From the NCBI GenBank assembly GCA_026874595.1, contig CM049321.1, positions 17,124,479-17,188,478 on the forward strand: a stretch of 64,000 nucleotides of DNA. Reading direction: 5' to 3'. The position numbers and the translations under genes are program-made. Positions 10,254 through 20,668 of this stretch are shown piece by piece. This DNA is from Sipunculus nudus. Taxonomy: Eukaryota; Annelida; Sipuncula; Golfingiida; Sipunculidae. Within the stretch, counting starts at the first letter, position 1, and every line of letters starts with the position of its first letter. The notes beneath the pieces were generated by a model. The model was not told where the DNA came from and made no database searches. It saw nothing but the letters and a program-made list of their open reading frames with translations.

Positions 10254-10326
<73 letters not shown>
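10253..10326. repeat. Compound microsatellite (AC)n(AT)n
   Basis: An (AC) run of about 16 units passes directly into an (AT) run of about 19 units. Apparent frames of 63 and 86 codons across it are artefacts of the repeat. Confidence 0.95.
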
Positions 10327-10983
10327 CAGGATGAAGACGGAGGTATCAGTGGCAGGAATGTGCACGTATGCGCGAGGGATGAGGTCACGTCATTATCGAT
10401 ATGGAGGGGTCGTTCGGTGCTATTAATATTATGGTATGTTTCAATGTCTGTAGTGCGCCATGAAACCGGCATCGCGATTTAATCCTTTTCCTATGGTGTC
10501 AAACATGTAAATAAATTTTATTTCCCATATTTGTCGTTGTTGTGTGTCGGTAAGGTGTGCCGTGATATGAGATCCCATCTCAGGCTTACGCACAATAATA
10601 ATATCAAGTAATCCACAAACGTCAGTAACTTATACATAGGCCTAAACTTTCTCATACTGACTATTTAATATATCATTTTATATACCATTTATGTATGGAT
10701 TATATATATTCATAATCATGGACTTGCACAACCAGATCGCCACCACATTAGTCGTCAATTATCATCAGTGTTAATTACGCTGATGATCATTATGAACTTA
10801 AAAACCAATAATGTGTTAGAGGACATGAACTCAACATAACCAGGGCACTCATAACCTAGCATTATGGGTTAAATAACAATGATACACTCGGAACCTGGGT
10901 CAACATGGTACAAATTCAGAGTAGCCAATCACAGTTCCATCACACTATACCTTGCATTATGGTCATTAGAAATTGTTTATACA
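10327..10983. other. Anonymous AT-rich sequence
   Basis: No gene is recognised. The left end AACAGGATGAAGACG (10325-10339) is the reverse complement of CGTCTTCATCCTGTT at about 11111-11125. This hints that two oppositely oriented copies of the same retroelement end bound this stretch. Confidence 0.35.
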
Positions 10984-11190
10984 ACATATATATATATATA
11001 TACAGCCGATTTCTGTACCTTTCCACTTGACACCTGATGAAAGAGCTATAAGCTCCGAAAGCTCGTGAACGAAAAAAAAACAAAAAAAAAAAAAAACAGT
11101 CAACACTGAGGCGTCTTCATCCTGTTTTCTATACACTTAGAGACTTACACCGCTACACGCATTATATATATATATACCGACTACAGAGCG
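10984..11190 (+). mobile_element. Possible Penelope-like retroelement 3' end
   Basis: After a short (TA)n run the sequence reads CACCTGATGAAAGAGC, a loop, AGCTCCGAAAGCTCG, an A-rich tract, then CGTCTTCATCCTGTTTTC and a second (TA)n run. A CTGATGA block, a stem-loop and GAAA resemble a hammerhead-like core as carried by Penelope-like elements. In frame, the stretch also encodes LTPDERAISSESS and a stop, which I associate with C-termini of such retroelement proteins. The stem II spacing departs from an active hammerhead, so this is at most a decayed copy. The family assignment is uncertain. Confidence 0.4.
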
Positions 11191-11194
11191 CCGT

Positions 11195-11282
11195 CATCCG
11201 TGCCATGGAGAGTGCCATGTATTAGTTATTATAACTAGTTGTACAATTCATGTAAAATAAATAAAGTTTATATGTTTATATG
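11195..11282 (+). repeat. Dispersed repeat shared with 17203-17282
   Basis: GCCATG-GAGAGTGCC, then GTTATTATAACTA and ACAATTCATGTAA align with 17206-17265, with similar spacing. AATAAA motifs follow the match here and at 17269. It looks like the 3' end of a retroelement or SINE with a polyadenylation signal. Confidence 0.5.
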
Positions 11283-12918
11283 TTTTAAATTTCTATTATC
11301 TATGCAGCAGATATTACATTTCCTAAACTTATATCTGTCCATTAGATATGCACAATTTTTACCTATTCTACTTTAAAAGTAGACAGTGCACGAGTAGATG
11401 AAAACTGTAGATGATTAACTTGTTATTGGATTTCAACATGTTTCTTAACATATTAATATGTTATATGATTATTCCTCGTTAGCTGCCATATCCTCCTCAG
11501 TTCTTTATATATTATTAAGTTTCAACTGAAGTACGTATCGTTGGACGATGGCCCCTGCCGGATGCTATGATAAAATAGTGTGAAATTACGGCGAGAGCTT
11601 GTCACAATGAGGGCTGCAATTAGGACGCCTCCCGCGGGAGGAGGGAACATGGTATTCCAATTATGACGTCATATAACTACGTGCATCGAGATGGGTGTGT
11701 TGACCATTTATTGGCTAGGGAGAATGGTCACGAATCACGTTTACCGCTAAATATCGAAACATCTGTCATACTAACCGAAGTATGAATAGCTCTGACGTTA
11801 TTCTAATTAAACACTTTGTTCCCCGAGGTAGCTTGATGCCCCTGTGAGCTTCACTGCACCGTGACTTTGAAAACTAATGTCATTTTGGTGAAGAATCCCT
11901 TTGATATTCAAGGATCCTCAACTGATCTTCGGCTGTAATTAATTGATTAACAACCAGATAATCCTCTAAAGCAGGGTTTTGTGTATCTCTCATAAATGAC
12001 ATGTAGGCAATTTGGCAACACCCCCCCCCCCCCCAAAAAAAAATGTGCTTATTCTTTTTTTTATGTAGCTTAAATTTTGAGGAGGCTGTCCCCATGTGGG
12101 AATATTTACAAGAAAGTGTCGCTTACATTTTCACTTTGCTCTGAGTATAAATACAAGAATACTGAACCCTGAGGCGAACAGCCATTGTGTGCAATTGCAT
12201 ATATTCATTTGAAAGCTTGAGAAATTGTTACGTATCATTTGTGCAGCAAGACACCATACATTCATTGCTATTGTTATCTACCACTTGTTGTGTACCAAAC
12301 TAAACAACTATTACAATAGCCTTTTAATCTAGTAAATTTAGTTTTATTTTGATCGGGGCCGCCCGCTAGAGACTTTAATGATGTTCATGTAGGCCTTGAA
12401 GAAACGTTTGCCGACCTCTGTTTTGATTTGAACGATTATTTGGTCTACTTCTACTGATGACATAAGTCATCCTAAAAACTGCACTTCAATGACGGTACAT
12501 GCTATCACAATGATTTTATTATTTCCCGCACGGCAATCTTCTAATAAGACGGTAAAATATCACAACTGCACTTTCTCAATCTTAATATATCATACTAGTT
12601 ACTCTTAATCTTAGTTTCAATACTTAACATGTATTGACATTCAAATTTATCCGAGGTTTTTAACTTACGTTCATATATATTTCTCAGTTACGGAAATACA
12701 AGAAAATCTATTACATAGAACTGGCTGTATATACTTCTATGATTTATCATTTTTTTCGTTCGCGTTATTCCGCCTAGTTCTCTGCCGCTTATGGTCAAGT
12801 CGCAGTTAAACTCTACCAGAGGAAAGATTAGCGTCTTGACATTGTCTTCATAGCATCTTCGCATCATATCTAGTAATACTTCTAGAACAATTGTAAAAAT
12901 CATGGACTTGACATGTAC
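11283..12918. other. Anonymous sequence with a poly-C/poly-A run
   Basis: No gene is recognised. A run of about 14 C followed by 9 A lies at about 12020-12043. The rest is AT-rich without clear repeats. Confidence 0.4.
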
Positions 12919-12985
12919 TATAACTAGTAGTAGTAGCAGGAGAAGGAGACGTTGTAGCAGTAGAAGTAGCAGAAGTAGTAGATAT
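12919..12985. repeat. Degenerate AGT/AGC/AGA trinucleotide array
   Basis: The stretch is a degenerate run of TAG/CAG/AAG-type triplets (AGTAGTAGTAGCAGGAGAAG and so on). A long leucine run in the reverse frame is a by-product of the repeat. Confidence 0.85.
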
Positions 12986-13379
12986 AAATCCCGGTACACG
13001 GATTACTATCTTTTATCTGTTTTCACGTTGTTATGATTCCGTATTTAACTATGTATCATAACCAGGCTACGTGACCAGGACCGACCTTGTACGCGCACAA
13101 TAGTTACCAAACAATGAAAAGAAACACGAAAGAAGAAACATGGAAAAAACATCGCATGGCAGCTTGAAAAATCTTGCTTGGCATGGCCACCAGAGAGCGT
13201 GCGAGTTTATGGTATGTTTTGGGCCACTGATCGCGTCCGGTTGCAAGTTTGTTTACACTTAGGTACTGGATTACGCAAACGGCTTTAGAAGGAAATACTG
13301 ACAAATACCGTGACATTTTAAGACGTATACACTATATAATCATGTAAATTAATTATACCTGGCATGTGAATAGGTCCCT

Positions 13380-14165
13380 TCAATAGCAGTGGTTGTAGTA
13401 ACTGTAGTTGTTTTAGAAGTGGTACTAGTACTAACTGTTAGTGAATCGATATCCGTTGGAATAAAAGTAATGGTTTTATACCTATAGTAGTGTTAATACT
13501 TGAATCCCTATTATTATCCATCTGCTTCTTTTGTCAAGGAACTCTCCATCCTTCAGCCTGACCTCGGCTGCCAACATGGGACAGGACTGTGACTATTATA
13601 GCAAGAAAATAATCAGTGACGTGGGTTGACGTGTTATGCTGACGTATTTCCGGTAGGTGTTCAGGTGTTCAGGTGTGTAATTAGATTGTTAACAAAGTAT
13701 GTGAGAGGTCACTGCGTCTGAGTTATTTAAACACATACCGAGTCTAACATGTGGTCCTGGAACCACCATTCTAAAAATATCACTATAATGACAGTGCGAG
13801 AAACGAAACTAATAATCTGTGACTCATAAATTAGGACAACTCACTGTGTCTCCATTATACCGAAGGAGGAGTAATGACGGAAGCAGCAGTAGAAGAAGTA
13901 GTAGTAGCAGAAGTAGTAGTTGTAGTGAGTAACAGCAGTAGTAGTAGTTATAGTAGTAGTATTAAGAGTAGCAGTAATGGATGCAATTTACATGGTTGTA
14001 GTGTTTGTATTATGTTTATTGGTACTGTCCATTAGTAGAAGAAATATTTGGAACATAAGTAGTTTTGTGAATAGCAGTAATAATAATAAAAATAATATTA
14101 CAGGTAGTAGCAGTAGTAGTAGTAATAATAGTAGTAGTAATAATAATAGTAGTAGTAATTGCTAG
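13380..14165. repeat. Scattered trinucleotide-rich (AGT/AAT)n arrays
   Basis: Imperfect GTAGTAGCAG triplet blocks occur at about 13383-13440, 13870-13975 and 14075-14160. The last encodes an artefactual Ser/Asn run (62 codons, 13977-14165). The stretch between about 13490 and 13860 is ordinary AT-rich sequence. Confidence 0.75.
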
Positions 14166-15899
14166 ATTGAAAATAAAACCCTATTTCAGGTCTTGTATGC
14201 ATGGGCCAAGAAAGTCGTATCCAATCGTAAAGACATTAGAAGGAATCTGTGACTGTCAGGTCTTGTCGAAATGTTTGCAGTTTTGAATGTAGGCGTCCAG
14301 GTATCGTTTTAGGGTCTGAAATATTTCATGATTTTTTACAGAGTTTTCATTTATTGCTAAAATCATTTTTTTCGTTGTGGTAAATATTTTCTGTTGTGAA
14401 AATGTTTTGCATCCGCTTTTTGTGATAAACACTTATAAACACTTTCATTTTTTTGTGATCTAGAAAATAAAATTTCTTTATTGGCCATGCTTAGTGTGTA
14501 CGATCATGTGACCAGATTCATTTACTGAGTACAATAGGAGGTACATACGGAAAATTGCGTGAATGGTAAAAATATTTTTGAAACGAAACATATGAAAGGA
14601 AAGGTCAAGCAGCAGCTATAATAACACCGTTATTAGGCCGGACTTTTTATATTTAGCCTACTTTTAAACCTGTCTAGGAAATAATTTTTTTTATTACTTT
14701 TAACTGTGTACCTATAATTTCGACCTGCGACCTGTGACATTTGGGTTTTAGTGTTTACGCACAATGACAACCACATGACCGCCTCTCAGAAAATGGAGAA
14801 ATAAACCTGTTGGGGTTAAATAATGTTGCGACACGAAATTACTCAGAAAACAACATCCAGGAAAAATTTTATCTGTAGAACGTGTATTGCTTAAATTAAA
14901 AAAAAACAGAATTACCCTTTTTTCGGACCTCGCCCAAAGGTCCAGTTTAAAGTAGGCTTATGGGCACGGTATCCAACAAACGATTTTCGTTCCGTAAAAG
15001 CTCGCTCAAGGCGGGTACGGAGCCCGATCCATCGGGACGTAATTCTAACCTTTGTACTCAGACAATGTAAAAGTTATCATGGATCACATAACCGGACTGA
15101 GCTGTATTCCATTAGGATCCCAAACATTTCAGTCTTCATACGTCATCAGCCTTGTCCAAATCAGTCTAGACGGTCAGGGACGCTAGGTGTGAGAAAGTCA
15201 GGGCATTTGATAAAAACACTTGAGTCCCCGGGCTGTCACACAGATCCCAGTGCCATAGAGTCAACATGAAAGCACAGCTGCCGGAATTGTAGACTGCGAT
15301 AATAGTTCGTCTATCGTCCTGTGTCCTATTTCATCACGTAAGGCACCGACCAGATTATCACACCAGGTGGCGTAACCATTGATAATCTCCTTAAAATGGC
15401 CATTTTGTTTAATTGTGCATAAGCTCGTATGATGTATGTACTATATATTGTTTACTGCATCATCAATTACAACAAGGCAGTCAGAGACCGTAAACCTACC
15501 TGTGCCACGAACTAGGTCAAACTTTAGAGTGTGCTACTATTCATAATCACAGGGAAGGATTTTATGAAAATTAGCCGAGAGGTAAGTCTGTCACGGTCAA
15601 CCAACCTGAAGCATCAACTTTGCTGTGTAATAATTTTGGTTTCAATTAGTAAACCGTATCGGAAGACTGATGTTTGCCAAACGTGGAAATACACTCTTTT
15701 TCATTGCCCTCACTTTGTAGGGGAACAAAACTGATTTTTCCAAATTCTGGGATAAGTCCGTCAATTAGTTTATAGTTCCGTCTTTTATCCACAATAACCT
15801 TCCGATTACGCATTTTACATTGATCAAATTTTGAAATAAAATGTAAAATATGAATAAAATAATGTTTTAAATTTGAGGACAAATTATTAATGTTTAATG

Positions 15900-15902
<3 letters not shown>
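14166..15902. other. Anonymous sequence
   Basis: I see no supported gene. T-rich and A-rich stretches are frequent (for example about 14330-14480). Frames of 60-70 codons at 15531-15734 and overlapping are not convincing. Confidence 0.4.

Positions 15903-15968
<66 letters not shown>
15903..15968. repeat. (TA)n microsatellite, about 32 units
   Basis: An uninterrupted (TA) run. Frames that read as alternating Tyr-Ile across it are artefacts. Confidence 0.97.
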
Positions 15969-15971
<3 letters not shown>

Positions 15972-16017
15972 AATAATACACATGTCAGTTGAATTGTCAT
16001 TGTAAATATTGCTGAAT

Positions 16018-16395
16018 GTTGTTACGGGGTGACATAAAAGCGGCCCGAACTGTCTCGCTAGTGAAGCTTGGGTTCGAAACCGGGATCGGCCCATATTATT
16101 TCCCGGAGCAAATTAATTTGCCTTTGTAACAAAATGGGGGCTTGTCCAACGTGACTTTAAACTTTGTGGCCCAGGGAGTAATCTCACCAAAGTGTGACAC
16201 CTGGGACCAATTAGTCTTGTTCTGATAGCAGTACACTCCTAAGAGAGGGATGTGTTACGGGGTGACATAAAAGCGGACCTAACTGTCTCGCCAGTGAAGT
16301 TTGCTTAGCAAAGCTTTTCTAGGCAAGCGGTTGGTTGGCCGGACTTGTGCGCCAGCCACATGGGTTCGAATCCGCATTCGGCCCAGGATTTTCCC
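16018..16395 (+). repeat. tRNA-derived SINE-like repeat, two related blocks
   Basis: The block TGTTACGGGGTGACATAAAA followed by GCGG(C/A)CC(G/T)AACTGTC and TCGC(T/C)AGTGAAG occurs at about 16019 and again at 16254. The second block continues into an A-box-like TAGGCAAGCGG (16320-16330) and a B-box GGTTCGAATCC (16363-16373), spaced as in a tRNA-type RNA polymerase III promoter. The first block is shorter and has GGTTCGAAACC close behind it (about 16070). I read this as a SINE head present twice, one copy internally deleted. A genuine tRNA gene is unlikely because no clean acceptor stem is visible. Confidence 0.55.
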
Positions 16396-16882
16396 CTAAA
16401 CATTTTGTCTTCGTGACAATGTTAAAAATGATAAATTTTCTTCTGTTGGTACTCTTCCTTTTCGTGTCCACCTCACTCCCAGCAGACAAGGCCCGTGCTC
16501 TTTATCATTTCATTTTCTTTGTGAACAGTGAGATTATCGGAAAAACCTAATTCATTTATATCATTCTAGTCGAAGTAATGAAAAAATAACCGCTGTCGAT
16601 CCCATCCACAGGACCAGGCCAGATATACCTCAAGGCAACAACTTTGGCTGAAGACATTTTCCAAAGGCCATGTCTGAGTCTTGCGTGAACTGAAACTTAA
16701 ATGGTAAGAGCCGGGACAAACGTTGATTTTATGTCTAATTCTATTTTTTTTTTCTTCAAATCAGTCCACAGAGAAATATCGATTCCACTATAACCCTACA
16801 TTAACCTACTTGATGGTCTGATTCCAAGCCACGTGTTGTAATCATCGTCTATGTATATCTGCTGGGAGTCTATTGGCTCTTG
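16396..16882. other. Anonymous sequence
   Basis: I see nothing clear here. It follows the SINE-like blocks and contains a short T-run at about 16745-16755. Confidence 0.4.
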
Positions 16883-17188
16883 TTAGATATGGAATCCTTC
16901 AAAATCTTCTCCCAGCATCATACTTCCGGCACCGTGATCTACTGCAGGTTCCCCTGGACGAGGCTTAACGAGCTCTCCAAAACAGCTGTTTCGTAGACTG
17001 CGTCTCGACCTCCACCTGGAGTCACGTGATCTGCTTCTTCTAAAACGATTCCTAGATTGGCTTCTCCTTTTTTTCTCATAGCTCCCCCAAACCCCCCCCC
17101 CCCTGTCATCCCTGTCTTTGCCTATCCTTGACGAGGCCGGTGTTTTTTTCCCTCCGGTTTCTAAACTACTACAGCCCCTAGACACCAA
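16883..17188 (-). CDS. Candidate RS-rich coding exon, unknown gene
   Basis: The minus-strand frame of 101 codons includes KKRRSQSRNRFRRSRSRDSR, then WRSRRSLRNSCFGELVKPRP and ends LGEDFEGFHI before a stop. The alternating Arg/Ser block resembles RS domains of splicing factors, and the acidic end could be a natural C-terminus. The upstream part runs through a poly-G tract and is probably non-coding, so a splice acceptor might lie within it. There is no supporting neighbour exon, and a short RS-like block can arise by chance from AGA/TCT-rich DNA. I give it low weight. Confidence 0.25.
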   Translation of the reverse strand: MVSRGCSSLETGGKKTPASSRIGKDRDDRGGGVWGSYEKKRRSQSRNRFRRSRSRDSRWRSRRSLRNSCFGELVKPRPGEPAVDHGAGSMMLGEDFEGFHI

Positions 17189-17202
17189 ACACCACCAAAT
17201 GA

Positions 17203-17282
17203 GCCATGTAGAGTGCCTGGTATTATTTGTTATAACTACTTACAATTCATTTAAGAACTTTAAATTCAATAAAAAATGAAAA
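17203..17282 (+). repeat. Dispersed repeat shared with 11195-11282
   Basis: GCCATGTAGAGTGCC, then GTTATAACTA and ACAATTCATTTAA match 11200-11260, followed by AATAAA at about 17269. This supports a dispersed 3'-end-type repeat on the plus strand. Confidence 0.5.
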
Positions 17283-17329
17283 AGTGAAGCTTACTTTTTT
17301 TATATAGAGACTCTTTCGATACTCTGTAA

Positions 17330-17700
17330 CTCGATCGACGTTCCTCAGCGGGCTTCGCTGAATTCTCACACGAACGCACGATCTATGTCACGACAGTCGG
17401 CCGGGAATCGCGATTTAATCTTAGGGCGCATGTCCGAGGGCCAAACGGACATCGCCAGGACCCCGCATGGATCAGGGAGGCTGAAGTTGCCTCATAACCG
17501 GGCGGGCAGCCGTCGACCCCAAGGATCCACCAGTGGTGCTCGCTGGGGGCTGGCTCTGGTGACCTCCTTTCTAGCTGCTACTGGGAGGAAAATTGCCGAA
17601 CTTCCATCGAGGTCTCGTCGCTCTTCGGTGACATTTTATGAGCTCTATAAATACTGACTCGGCTCGTGCGAGTGAACAATATCCGGCCGTAGCTAATCCG
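17330..17700 (+). promoter_or_regulatory. GC-rich patch with a TATA-like box; possible retroelement or gene promoter
   Basis: This stretch is clearly richer in GC and CpG than its surroundings. It ends in GAGCTCTATAAATACTGACT (TATA-like CTATAAATAC at about 17643-17652). It has no recognised protein, and a 90-codon frame (17385-17657) inside it is unsupported. It could be an LTR, the 5' end of a LINE, or a host promoter. I cannot tell which. Confidence 0.3.
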
Positions 17701-17787
17701 AAAAAAAATCCCGTTTTTGGCAAAAAGCAACTGGCAGGGGCTCATTGACTTGATGTGATTGGGGCTTGAATTATAACCACGCCACAT

Positions 17788-19015
17788 CTCGCAAAGATCT
17801 CGATGAAAAAGGTAAAATTACGTACCTTCTTGTTATAATGATTTAGGGTTTACAGATAATGCTTTTACACGGCCATCAAACATGACAGGCAATATCAGAC
17901 CCGAGGCAATGTTGATTATATTTCACCATAACGACCCATACATTATATCTGTATTGCTTGTCGGAGGAACCATGGTAAGATATACACTTCACTTAGTAGT
18001 TAATCATTGTAAGAGGTATCCAGCATAATCATGAAGACACAGTACAGCTTATTTTGTGACAACAAACATAACCAAGAGATAATTCACAGAATTTTACAAT
18101 AACTGGGAAATTTTGGCGAAACCAGAGAAAAGCGTGATACCTTTTCTTTGCCAATTTACTTCCCATTGCTAAAAAAAAATCTTTACTGGACGGTGAAAAG
18201 GTTTATTTCACGAAACCGCTCTTTGGTAGCGAAGAAATTGGCGACCCACTAAAACCCGGATGTTTCTGGCCTGGTCATGGAGATCTAAATGCACGGGTAT
18301 GACTCCGCTAGTCAAAGTAACAACACACCTGTAACATACATAACAGCCATCAATTTGACTTAAACCAAGACAGAAAATATAACATACGGTTACAAAAAAT
18401 ATATATATTATATTATTCCATAATTTATTTTGGTAATAATAATTCCCCTCGGAATATTGTAACGAAGTTATCAGAGTCATCATTCTTGGCAAATTTTACT
18501 GACATTTTCGATGGCGCTTTGCCCAAAAGAACACGGCCCGATTAATTTTCCTGGGGGGTTACTCTCGGCAGATTCACATTCGGGTTTAATGTGATTCGAC
18601 AATAAATATTTAAACAGGCATTTGGTCGCGATATGGTTACATAAACAACCATGATTCACATAAGTTTTTCCATATTTCAATATTTTAGGCTGAAAGCATT
18701 TCTCTGGCAATTATATGAAAGGCCCACGTGCTACCGACGACATTTAATTCAAAGTGACACTACCGTTCACAACATACATTTATCCGACCAATATAAAGGT
18801 TAATATATAATCCGGTATACCCTTTTTAGTATATATAATCAAATATACCCTGTTTAGTATATTCCTTTCTTGAAATTAATAAAAAAAATGAATGGCCGAT
18901 TAAATAATTTAATTATAATTTGGACAATGTTTTGGTGAACACCCATATTTACATTAAACACGTGCACACATTATTCTGAGCGTATATTTCATTTTGAGTA
19001 CATAAATCATGATAA
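17788..19015. other. Anonymous AT-rich sequence
   Basis: No gene is recognised. Frames at 18208-18492 and 18480-18710 on the minus strand have chance-like composition. Confidence 0.4.
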
Positions 19016-19019
19016 TTTA

Positions 19020-19125
19020 CAAAATTATAACAATAATAATAATAATAATAATAATTCATTAAGAGGCCATAAATGGTGATAAAAATAATAAAAATAATAA
19101 TAATAATAATAAATAATAAATAACC
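19020..19125. repeat. (AAT)n microsatellite, two blocks
   Basis: AAT-triplet runs lie at about 19028-19055 and 19081-19125, split by a short unique stretch. Confidence 0.9.
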
Positions 19126-19176
19126 AGTAATACATATAGGATAAGAATAAACATTCCTGTTAGGTCAAAAAAAGAT

Positions 19177-19447
19177 AAAGGTGTGGCTCTCAGGCACTTT
19201 TTTTCAGAAATCAGTGCGGGCGGGCGATATTTTATTTTTCGCCTTTTTTGGAATGTTTTGATGAAAATGTCATATGATCAGGAAAAAGCATGAAAATAAC
19301 ATTTTTTTTTTTTTGCTTAACAGGTAAAAGCACTACATAAATTGTATTATTTATCTTCTTGTAAGATAAAAATCAAAATAAAATTTTTTGATGCGGGGGG
19401 GGGGGGGGTAAAAATTGACGCGGGCGGTGCCTGAGAACCATACCTTT
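19177..19447. mobile_element. MITE-like element with about 21-bp terminal inverted repeats
   Basis: The left end AAAGGTGTGGCTCTCAGGCAC (19177-19197, 21 bp; key core TGGCTCTCAGGCAC) is mirrored at the right end by GTGCCTGAGAACCATACC plus TTT (19427-19447). Inside, GTGCGGGCGGGC on the left and GACGCGGGCGGTGCC on the right recur, and poly-T and poly-G runs fill the centre. There is no coding capacity. The flanks are AT-rich on both sides, so a short target duplication cannot be fixed. Confidence 0.7.
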
Positions 19448-19459
19448 TATTTTTTTGGC

Positions 19460-20379
19460 CTTTGTTTTTCAATATTTGACTCGATGCATGATCCTAAGTA
19501 TAGAACTACAGACAGCAAGAAAGGCGCTAATCCAGTTTGGCCGGCCTTTCGTGCCATACCACCGTCCGTACTTACGAGTCTGTCATTAATATAACAAACC
19601 AGGTAGTTACGTTTATTTATGATCTTGCTACATTTCCTTTCGCTTACTGTATTTTCAATGAGTTCAAGCGGATTTTGGCATAGCTTTCAGGCCAAGAAAC
19701 TGGTCGTAAATAGAAAGCTGTCCATTAAAGATCCATGAGACCCTGTTTTTCGGAGATCGTCTTTCGTTGTACAAAATGGCACCAGGACGAGTGGGATGAT
19801 CACAACCGCCCATAAAAATTGGAACTAAGGTATCAATAACTAGGTGATTCCAGTCATAGAAAGCCTTTACTCGACGCCCACAACTGAGCGATAAAAAGGA
19901 GTGGGATAAGAAATGCAAGACTTTGAAATAAGATCAGGTAAAAATTGAAGCGTAGTTGCCAATCTTGCTTTACCCGGACAAAAGAAAAAAACAGAAAAAA
20001 AAATCTGGTGCAAGATTATGACTCTGGGGCACCAAGAAAGCGCCCCTACAACATAGAAATTCAAATATTGATATAGAAATAAGCCTATCAAGCCCCATAT
20101 CACAACGGGGAGGTCTATCTGAAACAGATATTGTACTGGTTACCTAGGTAACATATATAACTATTTAGCATAATCCATAGCAACAAGTTTTAGTTTTAAT
20201 TTCTTGTATTGTTGCGTTTATTTAGAAAAAAAAACAATGCCTACAGGTAAACTAACTTATTAAAAGTTTAAATGCCGATGAATTGTATATACATTTGTAT
20301 GTCTATTACCCAAGCGACAATCAGGGGGCGTGACCAGGATTTACGGAAGGGGAGGGCTGTAACCCTCCCTGGGCAAAGA
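19460..20379. other. Anonymous sequence
   Basis: No gene is recognised. Overlapping minus-strand frames at 19664-20103 have chance-like composition. Confidence 0.4.
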
Positions 20380-20390
20380 CAACACACACA

Positions 20391-20456
<66 letters not shown>
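20380..20456. repeat. Compound microsatellite (AC)n(TA)n
   Basis: ACACACACACGC leads into a (TA) run of about 31 units that directly abuts the MITE at 20457. Confidence 0.95.
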
Positions 20457-20462
<6 letters not shown>

Positions 20463-20623
20463 AACCTCGTTGTGTCGAACTCGCTTAAGTCGAATACCCG
20501 CTTATGTCGAAGTTACTAGTTACTAGTTAAATTATTACCAAATAAATCCCGATTGTGCAAAACCTCGGATGTGTCGAAGTTTCCTGAGGGCCCCTTCGAC
20601 TTCAACACAACGTGGTTTCACTG
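20457..20623. mobile_element. Small Tc1/mariner or pogo-type MITE inserted in a TA microsatellite
   Basis: The left end TAGTGAAACCTCGTTGTGTC (20457 on) and the right end ACAACGTGGTTTCACTG (to 20623) are inverted repeats of roughly 22 bp with the CAGTGAAACC type of terminus, flanked by TA on both sides. Inside are repeated GTCGAA motifs. The size of about 167 bp and the TA target fit a non-autonomous Tc1/mariner-superfamily element, pogo/Tigger-like. That assignment rests on the terminus and target only. Confidence 0.75.
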
Positions 20624-20632
20624 TATATATAT

Positions 20633-20668
<36 letters not shown>
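20624..20668. repeat. Compound microsatellite (TA)n(CA)n(TA)n
   Basis: TA, CA and TA runs follow one another directly after the MITE. The array mirrors the one on its left side. Confidence 0.95.

Noticed and set aside
15646-16094. Frames of 63 and 111 codons reading Tyr-Ile repeats
   Set aside because: They are produced by the (TA)n microsatellite. The same holds at 10212-10472, 20272-20526, 22838-23020, 33036-33304 and 55405-55719.
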